Assembly: GCA_964531505.1 (NCBI GenBank)
Contig: CAZHDT010000021.1
Span: 1 to 10,571, forward strand
DNA from: UBA6264 sp964531505
GTDB taxonomy: Bacteria > Patescibacteriota > Patescibacteriia > UBA2591 > UBA6264
Direction: 5' to 3'
DNA: 10,571 bases
Both the position numbers and the translations under genes were made by a program. Below are positions 4,902 through 10,571 of this stretch, one piece after another (the first letter of the stretch is position 1; every line of letters starts with the position of its first letter). Below the pieces are notes generated by a model. The model ran no database searches, was not told where the DNA came from, and saw nothing but the letters and a program-made list of their open reading frames with translations.

Positions 4902-6542
4902 ATGGATAGATTAAGAATTATTCCCTTAGGGGGAGTAGAAGAAGTGGGAAAAAATTGTACTGTTTTAGAATATTTACCGAATGATAAATCAAAGGGTGAT
5001 ATTATTGTCGTAGATTTTGGTTTAGATTTTCCCGGCCCGGATTTTCCCGGAATAAACTATTTTTTGCCGGATATTGGCTATTTGGAAGAAAATAAAGAAA
5101 GAATTAAAGGAATTGTTATAACTCACGGGCACCTGGATCATATCGGAGCCATTTCTTATCTCTTACATAAATTAGGTAATCAAACAATTTATGCTACGCC
5201 CTTAACATTAGCTTTTATTCAAGAAAGATTAGCAGAACCCGGATTTAAAAAACAAAAAATAAATTTAAAAGTAATTGATTCAAGCCTGGAATTTCAATTA
5301 GGCGTTTTTAAGATAATTCCCTTTAGAGTTGTGCATAATATTCCGGATAGCATCGGTTTGGGAATAGAGACCCCTTTGGGAATTGTAATTCATACCGGTG
5401 ATTTTAAAATAGACGACAATCCGGTTGACCAGCGTCCATTAGAAAGGGAAAAATTAAAAAAAATGGCCAAAAAAGGAGTAATTGCTCTTTTGTCCGACAG
5501 TACAAACGCTACTTTACCAGGTCATTCGTTACCAGAAAGAGAGGTAGGCAAAATTATTAAAAAAATTGTCAAAGAATGTCATGGTCGCATCATTTTCACT
5601 ACTTTTTCCACGTTAATCAGCAGGATTCAACAGGTTATTTATGCGTGTGAGCAGTGTGGAAGAAAAATCGCTTTAGTGGGAATGGCGATGGAAAAAAGTG
5701 TAAAAATTGCTCAAGAATTGGACTATTTAAAGGTTCCAAAAAATATTTTTATCAATTCCAGAGAAATAGAAGATTATCCCAATCATAAAGTTTTAATTAT
5801 GGCTGGCGGAGCTCAGGGAGTAGAAGGGTCATCTATGGAAAGGATTTCTGAAAAAGAACATTGGTTGGTTAGAATTAAAAAAGGGGATACAGTTATTTTT
5901 TCTTCTTCTGCCATTCCGGGGAATGAACTGGCGATTCATCAAGTTATGGACGGGTTAGTTAATCAGGGAGCGAAAATCATTTATCGAGCAGTTTTAGGAT
6001 CTGGTGTCCATAGTTCAGGACATGCTTTTCAAGAAGAACAAAAAGAAATGATTAGATTAACAAAACCGAAATTTTTTATCCCAATTGAAGGTCAACATTA
6101 TATGCAGGCAAGTCATATAGAACTTGCTCGAGGCTTAGGTATTCAGGAAAAGAATTGTTTTATGCTTTATAATGGGCAAATTCTGGAAATTAATAAAAAT
6201 AAAGAAGCTAAAATTCTAAAAAACAGAATTCCATCCCACTTGGTTGCGGTGGAAAATGATAAAGTAAAGATTCTTGACTGGAAAATTATCAACGAACGAA
6301 AAAAAATGGCTTGTTCCGGGGTTTGTATAATTTCTTCATTTCGTCAAGGAAAAAATTATAAAATCGAAATAGCTTTTCAAGGTTTTTCTTTAAATGAAGA
6401 ATTAATAAAAGAAATAAAACAAAAAACTATAAAATTGTTACAAAATCAAAAAAATTTAAAAAATAATCTTCAGAATAGTTTAAGTGATTATATTCTTAGT
6501 AAAACAGGCAAAAAACCAATAGTATTTTTTATCGCTAATTAA
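4902..6542 (+). CDS. rnj: ribonuclease J (beta-CASP metallo-beta-lactamase RNase)
   Basis: RNase J is a 5'-3' exonuclease and endonuclease that matures rRNA and degrades mRNA. The 546-residue length fits the family. Residues 1-200 hold the metallo-beta-lactamase core: HGHLDH (75-80), H145 in RVVHNIPDS, D167 in HTGDF and D199 in SDSTNA. The beta-CASP insert covers about 205-365, with FTTFSTLISRIQQV and VGMAMEKSV. The SSGHA motif carries H374. The family's last metal ligand, normally His in PVHGE, is replaced: the site reads IPIEGQH, with E396 in place and H399 three residues on. The C-terminal domain spans about 440-546. A TATAAT at 4884-4889, only 12 bases before the ATG, might give an extra, nearly leaderless start, but it lacks a -35 box. 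The next gene follows after 6 bases. Confidence 0.94.
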   Translation: MDRLRIIPLGGVEEVGKNCTVLEYLPNDKSKGDIIVVDFGLDFPGPDFPGINYFLPDIGYLEENKERIKGIVITHGHLDHIGAISYLLHKLGNQTIYATPLTLAFIQERLAEPGFKKQKINLKVIDSSLEFQLGVFKIIPFRVVHNIPDSIGLGIETPLGIVIHTGDFKIDDNPVDQRPLEREKLKKMAKKGVIALLSDSTNATLPGHSLPEREVGKIIKKIVKECHGRIIFTTFSTLISRIQQVIYACEQCGRKIALVGMAMEKSVKIAQELDYLKVPKNIFINSREIEDYPNHKVLIMAGGAQGVEGSSMERISEKEHWLVRIKKGDTVIFSSSAIPGNELAIHQVMDGLVNQGAKIIYRAVLGSGVHSSGHAFQEEQKEMIRLTKPKFFIPIEGQHYMQASHIELARGLGIQEKNCFMLYNGQILEINKNKEAKILKNRIPSHLVAVENDKVKILDWKIINERKKMACSGVCIISSFRQGKNYKIEIAFQGFSLNEELIKEIKQKTIKLLQNQKNLKNNLQNSLSDYILSKTGKKPIVFFIAN

Positions 6543-6548
6543 TTTTAA

Positions 6549-6869
6549 ATGCAATTTTTTAAAATTCCCCAAAATGATCAACAATTAATTTGGACTAAAC
6601 ATGTGATTGAAAAAATGAAATATTACCAACTTTCCGAATCCTGTTTAAAAAAATTATTAAGAAGTTATGCTCGCCGAGAAACAGGAATAGCGATGGATAC
6701 TATTGCATTAATGATGCCGGCTGGCTCTAAAAGACAAACGGAAATCTGGTTGATGTATCAAAAGGAAAAAGGAAAAATAAAAATCATTACGGCTTGGCGT
6801 TATCCGGGTGTCAGTCCTAAAAAAGAAATCCCCTTGCCGGAAGAAATTAGACGTGATTTAAATATTTAA
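6549..6869 (+). CDS. DUF4258-like small protein of unknown function
   Basis: This 106-residue protein begins with IWTKHVIEKMKYYQLSESCLKKLL (residues 14-37). The pattern of Trp/Thr/His followed by a K-M/R-M helix and a Leu-Ser-Glu turn is typical of DUF4258, a family related in fold to small RelE/BrnT-like RNases. The middle (TIALMMPAGSKRQTEIWLMY, 51-70) and KIKIITAWRYPGVSP (76-90) look like the beta sheet. I recall similar proteins as widespread in CPR genomes. It starts 6 bases after rnj, so the two are surely co-transcribed and probably translationally coupled. A link to RNA processing is a reasonable inference only. No antitoxin-like partner is evident. Confidence 0.72.
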   Translation: MQFFKIPQNDQQLIWTKHVIEKMKYYQLSESCLKKLLRSYARRETGIAMDTIALMMPAGSKRQTEIWLMYQKEKGKIKIITAWRYPGVSPKKEIPLPEEIRRDLNI

Positions 6870-6883
6870 AATATTTTTTAAAA

Positions 6884-7630
6884 ATGAAAGAAATAGAAAA
6901 AACAAAAAAGAAAATTTCTTATTTTAAAAATCCTTTTAATTATTGCGACCATCGCTGTGAAAAGTGTTCCTTGATAGACAAATGTGAAATTTATCAAAAA
7001 TCTTTTAGCCAAAGATTGTCTCATATTATTAAAGATGAAGACCCTGACGACCCGATGGTTTTTTTCTCCGATTTGAAAGATAATTTTAAAAACATTGTTG
7101 AATTGATTAAAAAAGAAATAAAAAAGTATGGATTAGATCCCAAAAAAATGGAAATAAAGATTTCTAAAAATAGCTTTTATCAAGAATTTAATTTTAAAAA
7201 AATCCCCATTTGGCAAAAAAGCCAAGAGTTTAAAACAGAATTGAATTCTTTATTAGAAGATATTTTTACTCAAGAAGACGAAGAAATAAGGGATATTTTT
7301 TTTAAAAAACAAGAAATTGTTGAAGAACTTGATTGGTATAATAACTTTTTTTCTGAAGTACTGACGCGCGCTTTGGCAATTAAAAAATTTTCCTTAATAA
7401 AAAAAGAAGATTCTTTAACTAAAATTCAAGAAAAAGAAATGAATATTTCTGCTCGACTCTCTTTTCAATCATTAGAGAAGTGTCAAAAAATTTTAAAAAA
7501 TGATTTTTTAGAATTTTCTGGTTATCTTAATTGGATAGAAAATCTCATTATAAAAAACCGGTCTATTCTGGAAGAAATTGAAACAAAATTTCCAGATTCT
7601 TATAAAGAGATGACAATTTTCCATGGATGA
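6884..7630 (+). CDS. conserved protein with N-terminal four-cysteine cluster, function unknown
   Basis: The protein has 248 residues. Near its start is NYCDHRCEKCSLIDKCEIY, cysteines 21, 25, 28 and 34 (C-x3-C-x2-C-x5-C), which could bind zinc or an iron-sulfur cluster. The rest is strongly helical and charged, with DEDPDDP at about 52-58, LLEDIFTQEDEEIRDIF and repeated Lys/Glu helices; no enzyme motif stands out. It is the last gene of the rnj cluster, 14 bases after the DUF4258-like gene, and ends in TGA at 7628-7630. No terminator hairpin is visible before the next promoter. I recall similar Cys-cluster proteins in CPR genomes but know no function. Confidence 0.75.
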   Translation: MKEIEKTKKKISYFKNPFNYCDHRCEKCSLIDKCEIYQKSFSQRLSHIIKDEDPDDPMVFFSDLKDNFKNIVELIKKEIKKYGLDPKKMEIKISKNSFYQEFNFKKIPIWQKSQEFKTELNSLLEDIFTQEDEEIRDIFFKKQEIVEELDWYNNFFSEVLTRALAIKKFSLIKKEDSLTKIQEKEMNISARLSFQSLEKCQKILKNDFLEFSGYLNWIENLIIKNRSILEEIETKFPDSYKEMTIFHG

Positions 7631-7649
7631 GATTTTTTCACCAATTGAC

Positions 7650-7677
7650 TTGTTTTTCAAATACTTTTTGTTATAAT
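7650..7677 (+). promoter_or_regulatory. extended -10 promoter of the 7738 gene
   Basis: TATAAT (7672-7677) is preceded by TG at 7669-7670, giving TGTTATAAT. TTGTTT (7650-7655) is a -35 box at 16 bases; a better hexamer, TTGACT (7645-7650), is 21 bases away and too distant. The start should be near 7684, about 54 bases before the ATG. Confidence 0.65.
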
Positions 7678-7737
7678 ATATAGGATAATCGTTTATTGAA
7701 AATTTTATTAAATAATTAATTAGTTAATTTTAAACTT

Positions 7738-8037
7738 ATGAAAGGAAAAGGCGCCAAATTAATTATAGGCATTATTTTTTTAATTGTTGCCGTCGTTCTT
7801 TACTTATTAAGTGTCCTTAATTCTTGGCTTTGCTTAGCTTTGGCTATTATCGGCTTGATTTTGATTGTTTTATCTTTTGGAGAAAAAGAACAATCTTCAA
7901 CACCAATTCAACCTGATATGCCGATGCAACACGAAGCTCCAAAAGTTGAAGAAGAAACTTATTTAAAGGAAGAACCAATGGAAGAAGAGGTCGGGGTCGG
8001 AGCTTCTTCTAATTCAGACGACGAAGATTTGTTATAA
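7738..8037 (+). CDS. small two-helix membrane protein with acidic tail
   Basis: This 99-residue protein starts with a basic MKGKGAK and then has two membrane helices, about 8-26 (LIIGIIFLIVAVVLYLLSV) and 30-47 (WLCLALAIIGLILIVLSF), separated by a very short turn. The remaining half (about 48-99) is soluble, rich in Pro and Glu, and ends SNSDDEDLL. The lysines before helix 1 place the N-terminus inside; with two helices the acidic tail is also inside. The tail may bind a basic partner, but no family is recognised. It has its own promoter and a strong terminator, so it is a single-gene unit. Confidence 0.78.
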   Translation: MKGKGAKLIIGIIFLIVAVVLYLLSVLNSWLCLALAIIGLILIVLSFGEKEQSSTPIQPDMPMQHEAPKVEEETYLKEEPMEEEVGVGASSNSDDEDLL

Positions 8038-8045
8038 AATTAAGT

Positions 8046-8096
8046 TTTAAAAATAAATAAAAAGCCTTTTAAAAAGGCTTTTTATTTATTTTTAAA
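8046..8096. terminator. bidirectional terminator, 25-bp perfect inverted repeat
   Basis: Bases 8046-8070 and 8072-8096 are perfect reverse complements around one unpaired A at 8071. The GC-containing core is AAAAAGCCTTTT / AAAAGGCTTTTT, and the flanks are A-runs on the left and T-runs on the right. It therefore works as a hairpin plus U-tract on both strands. It begins 8 bases after the stop of the 7738 gene and ends 5 bases before the fmt stop, serving both convergent genes. Confidence 0.93.
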
Positions 8097-8101
8097 GTTA
8101 T

Positions 8102-9049
8102 TTATTCTAAAATTTGATTGATTATTTTTTGATGGCCATTTAAAAAAGATTTACTGTCAAGTGGTTTTTTTCCTTCCAATTGAATTTTTTTTAAAATGAT
8201 TAAATTTTTACCGCAAGCAATCGCTAAATTTTTATCAATTAAAAATACCTTTCCGGGCTTTTCTTGATGTGATTTTTCTAAAACTTCCAAGTCTATTATT
8301 TTTATAATTTTCTCTCCAAAATAAGTATAAACTCCGGGCCAAAGCTGATACGCTTTAAACATTTGTTTAATTTGCCCCGCGCTTTGATGCCAATTTATTT
8401 TTCCATCTTCTTTTTTTATCTGTTTAGTAAAAGTAGCATCTCTATGTTTTTGCGGTATTGGAACTATTTTTTTTGTCAGCCAATTTGGTAAAATTTTTAT
8501 TAATAAATCAACTCCCAAATAAGCTAATTTTTTTTCTAATTCTTGATAATTTTCTTCTTTTAGGGTTATTTTTTTTTGGGTAATAATTGGGCCATGGTCT
8601 ATTTCTTCGTCCATTAACATAATCGTTACTCCGGTTTCGCTTTCTTTATTTAAAATAGCATTTTGGATTGGAGAAGCACCTCGGTATTTTGGTAAAAGAG
8701 ATGGATGGATATTTAAAGCGCCCAAAATAGGAATTTCTAAAATATTTTTAGGCAAGATTATGCCATAACCGGCAACAATAAATAAATCAGGTTTTAAAGA
8801 TAATGTTTTTTCTTTTGCTTCATCATTTTTCAGCGATTTTAATTGATAAACAGGAATTTGGTATTTTTCCGCTGTTTTTTTGACGATTGGAGGGGTTAAA
8901 ATCTGTTTTCTTCCCAAGGGTTTATCTAAGGCGGTAAATACGGCAATCGGTTTAAATTCCGTCAATGCCATTTTTTCTAAAACAAAACTAGCAAACTCAG
9001 GAGTGCCAAAAAAAATTATCCGTTTATTATTATTATTTTTGGTTATCAT
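8102..9049 (-). CDS. fmt: methionyl-tRNA formyltransferase
   Basis: Fmt transfers a formyl group from 10-formyltetrahydrofolate to methionyl-tRNA(fMet) so that translation can initiate. The 315-residue length is normal. The N-terminal Rossmann domain starts with IIFFGTPEFA (residues 11-20). The catalytic triad is visible as N113 and H115 in ALNIHPSLLPKYRGASPI and D151 in EEIDHGPII. The C-terminal tRNA-binding domain (about 215-315) contains the INW, WPGVYTYF and KPGKV segments typical of the family. The start ATG is followed by a run of Asn codons (AAT repeat) before the first strand. No Shine-Dalgarno sequence is present. A weak TATTGT 7 bases before the ATG could again place the start site at the start codon. 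Confidence 0.95.
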   Translation of the reverse strand: MITKNNNNKRIIFFGTPEFASFVLEKMALTEFKPIAVFTALDKPLGRKQILTPPIVKKTAEKYQIPVYQLKSLKNDEAKEKTLSLKPDLFIVAGYGIILPKNILEIPILGALNIHPSLLPKYRGASPIQNAILNKESETGVTIMLMDEEIDHGPIITQKKITLKEENYQELEKKLAYLGVDLLIKILPNWLTKKIVPIPQKHRDATFTKQIKKEDGKINWHQSAGQIKQMFKAYQLWPGVYTYFGEKIIKIIDLEVLEKSHQEKPGKVFLIDKNLAIACGKNLIILKKIQLEGKKPLDSKSFLNGHQKIINQILE

Positions 9050-9063
9050 TATTTTGACAATAA

Positions 9064-9094
9064 AACAAATATTTGTTAACTTTAATTAAGTTAA
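9064..9094. repeat. two adjoining palindromes between fmt and thyX
   Basis: AACAAATATTTGTT (9064-9077) is a perfect 14-base palindrome. Overlapping its end by two bases, TTAACTT (9076-9082) and AAGTTAA (9088-9094) form a 7-bp inverted repeat around TAATT. Both lie in the 71-base gap between the divergent starts of fmt and thyX, where an operator for both genes would be placed. A plus-strand TTGACA at 9054-9059 is a candidate -35 box for thyX, with only weak -10 boxes (for example TTTAAT at 9081-9086, too far). In DNA this rich in A/T such palindromes can arise by chance. Confidence 0.5.
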
Positions 9095-9120
9095 ATATCT
9101 AAATATTTTTTTAAAAAACG

Positions 9121-9840
9121 ATGAAAATTTTAAAAAATAAGAGTAATTATCAAATTTTAACCCCCAAGAAAGAACTAAGGAATCAACTTTTAAGAATTGA
9201 AAGAGCTGGTCGAACCTGTTATCAATCAGGAGAAAGAGAAATTAATTTGGAAACAGCTGAAAAATTTGTAAAAATGCTTATTAAAAGGGGGCATGAAAGC
9301 GTTTTGGAGCATAGCAATATGACTGTCCAATTTAATAATCTTTCTCGGGGCTTTACTCATGAGCAAGTCCGCCATCGGTTAACTGCTATTTCTCAAGAAT
9401 CAACTCGTTATGTGGATTATGCTAAAGAGGGGGAGGGTCCTAATTTACAAAGATTCGAATTAAAATGCATTTTACCCCCCCACCAAAATGAAAACAAAAA
9501 AATAAGATTAGATGACGGTCGAGAAATATCCCCTAAAGAGATGTTTGAAGAATATGAGAAATTCTATCGAGGATTAAGGAAGGCGGGCTGGTTGCCCCAG
9601 GATGCTAGACAATTTTTACCCATTGGAATTAAATCTCAAATTGTTATTTCAGCCAATTTCCGCGAATGGCGTCATATTTTTGCATTAAGAACATCTCAAT
9701 TTGCTCATTGGGAAATTCGCCAAATAATGAATAATTTATTAAAAGAATTGCAGAATATTTTGCCGGGAGTTTTTGATGATTTTATATTAGCGGGAAAAGA
9801 TGAAAACAATTTGTCCTATTTTGTGAAAAAAACAGAATAA
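9121..9840 (+). CDS. thyX: flavin-dependent thymidylate synthase
   Basis: ThyX makes dTMP from dUMP using methylenetetrahydrofolate, FAD and NADPH, replacing ThyA. The 239-residue protein carries the ThyX signature RHRLTAISQES (residues 84-94, RHR-x7-S), followed by TRYVDY. Other family segments are ERAGRTCYQS (27-36), the substrate-facing GHESVLEHS (57-65) and the C-terminal block NFREWRHIFALRTSQFAHWE, which holds FAD- and dUMP-binding residues. The ATG is preceded by A/T and CG only. It lies back to back with fmt, both using folate one-carbon units. Its TAA ends exactly where the opposite-strand gene's stop begins, with no terminator hairpin between. Confidence 0.95.
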   Translation: MKILKNKSNYQILTPKKELRNQLLRIERAGRTCYQSGEREINLETAEKFVKMLIKRGHESVLEHSNMTVQFNNLSRGFTHEQVRHRLTAISQESTRYVDYAKEGEGPNLQRFELKCILPPHQNENKKIRLDDGREISPKEMFEEYEKFYRGLRKAGWLPQDARQFLPIGIKSQIVISANFREWRHIFALRTSQFAHWEIRQIMNNLLKELQNILPGVFDDFILAGKDENNLSYFVKKTE

Positions 9841-10314
9841 TTATTTTTTATCCACCATCCATTCGATTTCTTTATCTTCTCCGGCGAATTCACGCCAGTC
9901 ACCCTCTTCGCTGATAACAAACCATTTTCTTTTAGTTTGGCTCCAAACCATAGGATTGCCTTGAAAAAACGGTTTTTTAACAACTTCTTTCGGTTTTAAC
10001 CGGTCCAATTCAAGCCATTTTTTAAATACCGTTTCAATCGTATAATCAAGATTTCGAGAATTAGCCCAAGTCGCTACCTTATCAATTGCGCTAAGGGCTT
10101 TTTTTAATGAGCCGGCTAAATCCAATAATTGTTTTGCTGGACGCGTAAATCGAGAATAAATAATCTTTTTTTTACGGGCGCTTTCTTTTACTTCTTCCAA
10201 GGAAAGCCCCTTTGTATTAAAATAATGGTTAACTACTTTTTGAATATTCGTTTCAATTTCTTGTTTTGAAATAGAATTATTTTTTTTATTTAAGTTTTCT
10301 TTATTTTCAGCCAT
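9841..10314 (-). CDS. conserved CPR protein of unknown function
   Basis: This 157-residue protein has a Lys/Asn-rich N-terminus. A helical segment follows: NIQKVVNHYFNTKGLSLEEV (residues about 23-42), then IIYSRFTRPAKQLLDLAGSL and IDKVATWANSRNLDYTIETV. The last third (about 98-157) contains KKWLELDRLKPKE, NPMVWSQTKRKWFVI and EFAGEDKEIEWMV. I recall closely similar proteins in many Parcubacteria genomes, always hypothetical. No catalytic motif, membrane helix or signal peptide is seen. The aromatic and basic patches (FTRPAKQLL, WSQTKRKWF) would suit nucleic-acid or protein binding, which is inference only. The ATG is directly preceded by an alternating A/T tract with TATAAT boxes. Confidence 0.78.
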   Translation of the reverse strand: MAENKENLNKKNNSISKQEIETNIQKVVNHYFNTKGLSLEEVKESARKKKIIYSRFTRPAKQLLDLAGSLKKALSAIDKVATWANSRNLDYTIETVFKKWLELDRLKPKEVVKKPFFQGNPMVWSQTKRKWFVISEEGDWREFAGEDKEIEWMVDKK

Positions 10315-10321
10315 ATTATAT

Positions 10322-10327
10322 ATTATA
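10322..10327 (-). promoter_or_regulatory. candidate -10 box of the minus-strand 157-residue gene
   Basis: A perfect TATAAT (10327-10322 on the minus strand) lies 7 bases before the ATG at 10314, so transcription would begin at or next to the start codon. A second TATAAT (10320-10315) touches the ATG and is too close to serve. No good -35 box is found at 16-18 bases; that place is filled by a palindrome. Confidence 0.45.
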
Positions 10328-10333
10328 TTATCT

Positions 10334-10349
10334 CCTAAAATATTTTAGG
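10334..10349. repeat. 16-bp perfect palindrome, possible operator
   Basis: CCTAAAATATTTTAGG is its own reverse complement and has GC ends, which makes chance less likely than for pure A/T palindromes. It covers the region between the -10 and -35 positions of the minus-strand gene at 9841-10314 and lies about 115 bases upstream of the plus-strand promoter at 10464. A dimeric repressor or activator site is the natural reading. Confidence 0.5.
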
Positions 10350-10463
10350 GTCATTATTTAAGCCCATTCAATATTATTTTACCATTTTCCACCAAAGAAT
10401 CAACCTTTTAAATAAACAATTATAAATTATGGACGAAATCAATTTTTTCTTTTTTAAAAAATC

Positions 10464-10472
10464 TGTTATAAT
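10464..10472 (+). promoter_or_regulatory. extended -10 promoter of the final gene
   Basis: TGTTATAAT (TG at 10464-10465, TATAAT at 10467-10472) is a full extended -10 element. The -35 position holds only T-rich sequence, which extended -10 promoters tolerate. The start near 10479 would leave a leader of about 29 bases before the ATG at 10508. Confidence 0.6.
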
Positions 10473-10507
10473 CAATTTATCCTTTTTATTTTCTAAAATT
10501 AAATTGT

Positions 10508-10571
10508 ATGAAACAATTAGTTCAAAAGGCTTTTCAAAAAATTAAATCTCTAAAAGTACAAGGAGCAACGG
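10508..10571 (+). CDS. N-terminal fragment, possibly eIF2B-like / ribose-1,5-bisphosphate isomerase family
   Basis: The window ends 21 codons into this gene. The visible protein begins MKQLVQKAFQKIKSLKVQGA and then Thr. A helix followed by I-K-x-L-x-(V/I)-Q-G-A-T is how members of the eIF2B-alpha-like family begin, including the ribose-1,5-bisphosphate isomerase of the archaeal AMP pathway that some CPR bacteria carry with RubisCO. The match is short, so the family is a suggestion. The ATG sits 29 bases after the predicted transcription start and has no Shine-Dalgarno sequence. Confidence 0.5.
   Translation, partial: MKQLVQKAFQKIKSLKVQGAT

Noticed and set aside
7645..7650. TTGACT as the -35 box for the 7738 gene
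   Set aside because: The distance to TATAAT is 21 bases; TTGTTT at 7650-7655 with 16 bases and an extended -10 fits better.
9023..9038. AAT/ATT microsatellite at the start of fmt
   Set aside because: It is the run of Asn codons just after the fmt start; variation could be possible, but one sequence gives no evidence for it.
8880..9089. 69-codon plus-strand frame opposite the start of fmt
   Set aside because: It is antisense to the conserved N-terminal domain of fmt, so it is best read as a shadow frame.
10331..10336. AGGAGA on the minus strand as a Shine-Dalgarno sequence for the gene at 9841-10314
   Set aside because: It is 16 bases from the ATG, too far for normal use, and lies upstream of the predicted transcription start.
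1..10571. CRISPR arrays, tRNA or rRNA genes, insertion sequences, phage attachment sites
   Set aside because: I looked for regularly spaced repeats, cloverleaf patterns, conserved rRNA segments and transposase-like proteins on both strands and saw none.

Overview
The window is AT-rich, tightly packed bacterial DNA that looks like a Candidate Phyla Radiation (Patescibacteria) genome, probably of the Parcubacteria kind. The evidence is an archaeal-like UMP kinase, a short TsaB, several small proteins that I recognise as recurring in these genomes without known function, and the strong A/T bias. TGA is used as a stop (for example at 4860-4862 and 7628-7630), and no conserved gene needs TGA as glycine, so the code is the ordinary one and not that of Gracilibacteria/Absconditabacteria. 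None of the start codons I accept has a recognisable Shine-Dalgarno sequence at normal spacing. Starts are instead preceded by A/T-only tracts.

Layout. 1-257 is the 3' end of pyrH. 258-452 holds a near-consensus promoter and an L10-type leader RNA ending in an attenuator-like hairpin, followed by rplJ (L10), rplL (L7/L12) and an intrinsic terminator. 1501-1917 is a strong promoter driving a small antitoxin-like gene, and overlapping its stop is what looks like the first 23 codons of a lost AbiEii-type nucleotidyltransferase toxin. 1910-3955 (minus) encodes a membrane-anchored protein with a PPM-phosphatase-like N-terminus and a probable extracytoplasmic beta-propeller. 4084-4561 carries tsaB and a possible overlapping 35-codon ORF. 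4596-7630 is a likely operon: a small membrane protein, ribonuclease J, a DUF4258-like small protein and a protein with a four-cysteine cluster. 7738-8037 is a small two-helix membrane protein with an acidic tail. A 25-bp-arm bidirectional terminator separates it from fmt (minus). thyX is divergent from fmt and abuts, stop to stop, a conserved minus-strand gene of unknown function. The window closes with the first 21 codons of a gene that may encode an eIF2B-like / ribose-1,5-bisphosphate isomerase family protein.

How the genes fit together. Most encode core information processing: nucleotide supply (pyrH, thyX), the ribosomal stalk (rplJ, rplL), tRNA modification (tsaB), initiator-tRNA formylation (fmt) and RNA processing (rnj). 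The accessory part is small: the decayed toxin-antitoxin pair and the surface-facing phosphatase-like protein. Promoters are unusually readable. Several carry the extended -10 form TGnTATAAT, and at least one minus-strand gene has a full promoter that places its predicted transcription start on the start codon, implying a leaderless mRNA.
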